From Acidobacteriota bacterium (lineage in GTDB: Bacteria; Acidobacteriota; Terriglobia; Terriglobales; Acidobacteriaceae): DNA of 64,000 bases. The DNA is taken from contig PJLO01000005.1 of NCBI GenBank assembly GCA_003010405.1, positions 59,965 to 123,964 on the forward strand, written 5' to 3'. Under the pieces are notes generated by a model. The model was not told where the DNA came from. It ran no database searches and was given only the letters and a program-made list of their open reading frames with translations. Positions 62,438-64,000 of the stretch are shown here, one piece after another (the stretch's first letter is position 1; every line of letters begins with the position of its first letter). The position numbers and the translations under genes are program-made.

Positions 62438-63109
62438 CTAAAGTTGCTGCCTTGCTTGATGCTCCACCCGTTCCTTGATGCCGAGCATCATTTTCCGCTC
62501 CATTACGAAGTGCGCCGGGTCAAACAGGAGATCGTACATGATACTGGTCTTGTCCGGCACGGTCCCTCGCATGATTAATCGAGTGTTATTGCTGTCGACT
62601 GGCTCCAAGAGAAATTGCCAGATGCCGCCATGCACCCGTTCTCCGCGCATTACTGCATCGAAGTCGTCGCGCTGCACGAGCACCATGGCCCTGTAAGGCA
62701 CCATCTGCCCCACGACCATGTAGGCCTTTCCGCCATAGCGATGTTTCGGTGCCATCCAGACGATGTCTCCCACGTTTCGCGACTGGAACTCCGGAAAGAT
62801 ACGGTCGGCATTTCGCATATCAGCAAGAAGCAAGTTTTCCAGCCAGGTGTAGCTATAGAAGCCGCCCCGGTCTTGTCCAATCTGCAGAATCCACGGCCAT
62901 ATCGCCTCGGCTGGAGCATGGATTGTGACCGCGCGGGTACAATGCCCCGGTTGTTTGACGAACTCGTCTCCCGGCCATTGCCTTCGTCGTTCCTCGACCG
63001 TCGTTCCCCAATGCGAGTACCAGTACGGGCACAGGACAGCCTTGTCGATTCCCACTGCTGCAAATAGCATCGCCAACATCACTGGAAGTAATCTGCGCCA
63101 ATTTCGCAT
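62438..63109 (-). CDS. SRPBCC-superfamily protein with N-terminal membrane anchor
   Basis: 223 residues. An N-terminal hydrophobic stretch (LLPVMLAMLFAAVGIDKAV) is a signal or anchor. A SRPBCC (START-like) domain follows: CTRAVTIHAPAEAIWPWILQ, DRGGFYSYTWLE, then MVLVQRDD and GGIWQFLLEPVDSNNTRLIM, the usual ligand-binding helix-grip fold. Members bind lipids or small hydrophobics; no specific role. It is divergent from the next gene and stands alone. Confidence 0.75.
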   Translation of the reverse strand: MRNWRRLLPVMLAMLFAAVGIDKAVLCPYWYSHWGTTVEERRRQWPGDEFVKQPGHCTRAVTIHAPAEAIWPWILQIGQDRGGFYSYTWLENLLLADMRNADRIFPEFQSRNVGDIVWMAPKHRYGGKAYMVVGQMVPYRAMVLVQRDDFDAVMRGERVHGGIWQFLLEPVDSNNTRLIMRGTVPDKTSIMYDLLFDPAHFVMERKMMLGIKERVEHQARQQL

Positions 63110-63195
63110 GTTGTCGTCCTTACCTTACTGTTTCGCAGCAGGTTAACATTCTGCTAGTTTGACTGCATCTTGACTTTTAGCGAACACCTGCGCTG

Positions 63196-63735
63196 ATGTT
63201 GCCCCTTGCATTTTGCTGCCGACGTAAACGCGCACGGCTTTGGTCGCGCAGGGAAGTGGCACCGCCCTCATCCGAGGACTCTAATGGTAAATATTCTCGC
63301 TACCAGCGGTTCTTTCAGCAATTGTTAGACGAGCTCAGGGAAAAGTACAGATTCACAAATGCGCGAGTCGGACAACCGCAGAATTGGTATAGCTTTAGCA
63401 CCGGAAAGAGGGGACTTCAGTATGGCATCAGCTTTGCCGCGGGGAATAGAATCCACGCGGAGCTATACATCGACGTTGGCGACAGCACTCAGAATGCAAG
63501 CGTGCTCGACGCTTTGCTTGAAAAGAGAACCAGCTTAGAAACTGAGTTCGGCGAACCTCTCGAATGGGAGAAGATGGAGGGGCGGCGTGCGTGCAGAATT
63601 GCCGTCTATCGGTCAGGCTCCATCGAGGATGCGGAAGCATCACTGGAGCAGTACCATCGATGGGCAATTGAACGTATGTTGCAGTTCAAGAAGGTATTTG
63701 GTCCGCAGTTACACTTTCACTTCAGATTCCCGTAA
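63196..63735 (+). pseudogene. DUF4268-type domain fragment
   Basis: 179 residues; recognisable sequence starts near 63292 (SRYQRFFQQLLDELREKYRF) and ends near 63705. It resembles the DUF4268 domain found at the C-terminus of proteins that often have an upstream nuclease domain: QNWYSFSTGKRGLQYGISF, RIHAELYIDVGD, LLEKRTSLETEFGEPLEWE, RACRIAVYR and WAIERMLQFKKVF. The N-terminal domain expected of full-length relatives is absent, and the last residues (LHFHFRFP) belong to another frame's Ig-like sequence. So it looks like a remnant of a larger, possibly defence-related gene. Confidence 0.5.
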
Positions 63736-64000
63736 CGAGTACGGTGACTTTTAACAACGGCTCACAAACCTTGGCGACAGTGACTGTTTTCGACGGCGTG
63801 GCAACCTACACGGCCGCAAATTTGGCTGTCGGATCCTACACAATCACAGCGACCTATAGCGGAGATGGCATCTACAACGGCTTGACCTCCAACGCCATGA
63901 CGCAGACGGTTAAGCAGAGCTCCAGCATTAGTGTGGCATCGGGGTTGAACCCCTCCAGCTATGGTGACTCAGTTGTCCTTACTGCGACGGTGACGGGGGG
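63708..64000 (+). CDS. Ig-like (Big_3_5) repeat protein, incomplete at both ends
   Basis: The frame reads VTLSLQIPVTSTVTFNNGSQ, then VATYTAANLAVGSYTITATY, SGDGIYNGLTSNAMTQTVKQ and SSSISVASGLNPSSYGDSVV. This is the repeat of bacterial Ig-like Big_3_5 domains, common in large surface proteins. It runs off the right edge. Upstream no start codon or signal peptide is found: the frame closes at a stop at 63669, and the region before it belongs to the DUF4268 fragment. So the 5' end is lost, probably at a recombination junction near 63705. Confidence 0.75.

Overview
The window looks like a chromosomal segment of an anaerobic or facultative bacterium, most probably an acidobacterium (Acidobacteriota, Terriglobia-like). 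This is an inference from gene content and protein flavour: alternative complex III genes, a class II ribonucleotide reductase with a C-terminal Cys tail, Ig-like lipoproteins, two NAD-linked [NiFe] hydrogenases and an MXAN_5187-type protein. No rRNA is present to confirm it. Most genes are moderately GC-rich. The glycyl-radical block at about 51.6-55.7 kb reads visibly more AT-rich and looks acquired.

Layout. 0-1.06 kb: an IS630-type insertion sequence whose transposase is split at an eight-A tract. 1.5-4.5 kb: remains of an alternative complex III operon; actA is intact, but actB stops at about residue 497 where a RAYT element with two inverted REP hairpins has inserted, and actC-F are absent. 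4.6-21.3 kb: housekeeping and accessory genes (a solute:sodium symporter, nrdJ, msrB, a CoA-transferase, phosphofructokinase, psiE, an SH3 lipoprotein, a phosphoribosyltransferase-like protein). A UPF0014/FetB-type permease pseudogene here is split by a segment of about 1 kb. 21.3-22.5 kb: a DegT-type aminotransferase.

22.7-43.4 kb is the core of the window, a hydrogen-metabolism region. On the plus strand run hypF-hypC-hypD-hypE and then hoxE-F-U-Y-H-W, a complete bidirectional group 3d-type NAD-linked hydrogenase with its maturation protease. Facing it on the minus strand is a second, divergent hoxE-F-U-Y-H set. Its HoxF is 1055 residues because a GltD/NfnB-like FAD-NAD(P) oxidoreductase is fused to its C-terminus, which suggests a hydrogenase able to deal with two different nucleotide or ferredoxin pools. 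A 16-bp perfect palindrome lies in its promoter region. Between the two operons are a receiver-like protein lacking the phosphoacceptor Asp, an orphan ABC ATPase, tRNA-Gly(GCC) and tRNA-Cys(GCA), and an AIPR-family (abortive infection) gene directly behind the tRNAs.

43.7-51.6 kb: an XRE regulator, a NarL-type response regulator, purH, tyrS, dut, a HEPN-type protein, efp, acylphosphatase and apt. 51.6-58.9 kb: a glycyl-radical arylacetate decarboxylase module (hpdA activase, hpdC iron-sulfur small subunit, hpdB catalytic subunit) with a divergent LysR regulator and an MFS exporter, predicted to decarboxylate 4-hydroxyphenylacetate or a relative to p-cresol or a similar product. 59.2-64 kb: an orphan tandem ArsA ATPase, a flavin-binding PNPOx-like protein, an SRPBCC protein, a DUF4268-type fragment, and the beginning of an Ig-like repeat gene that runs off the window.
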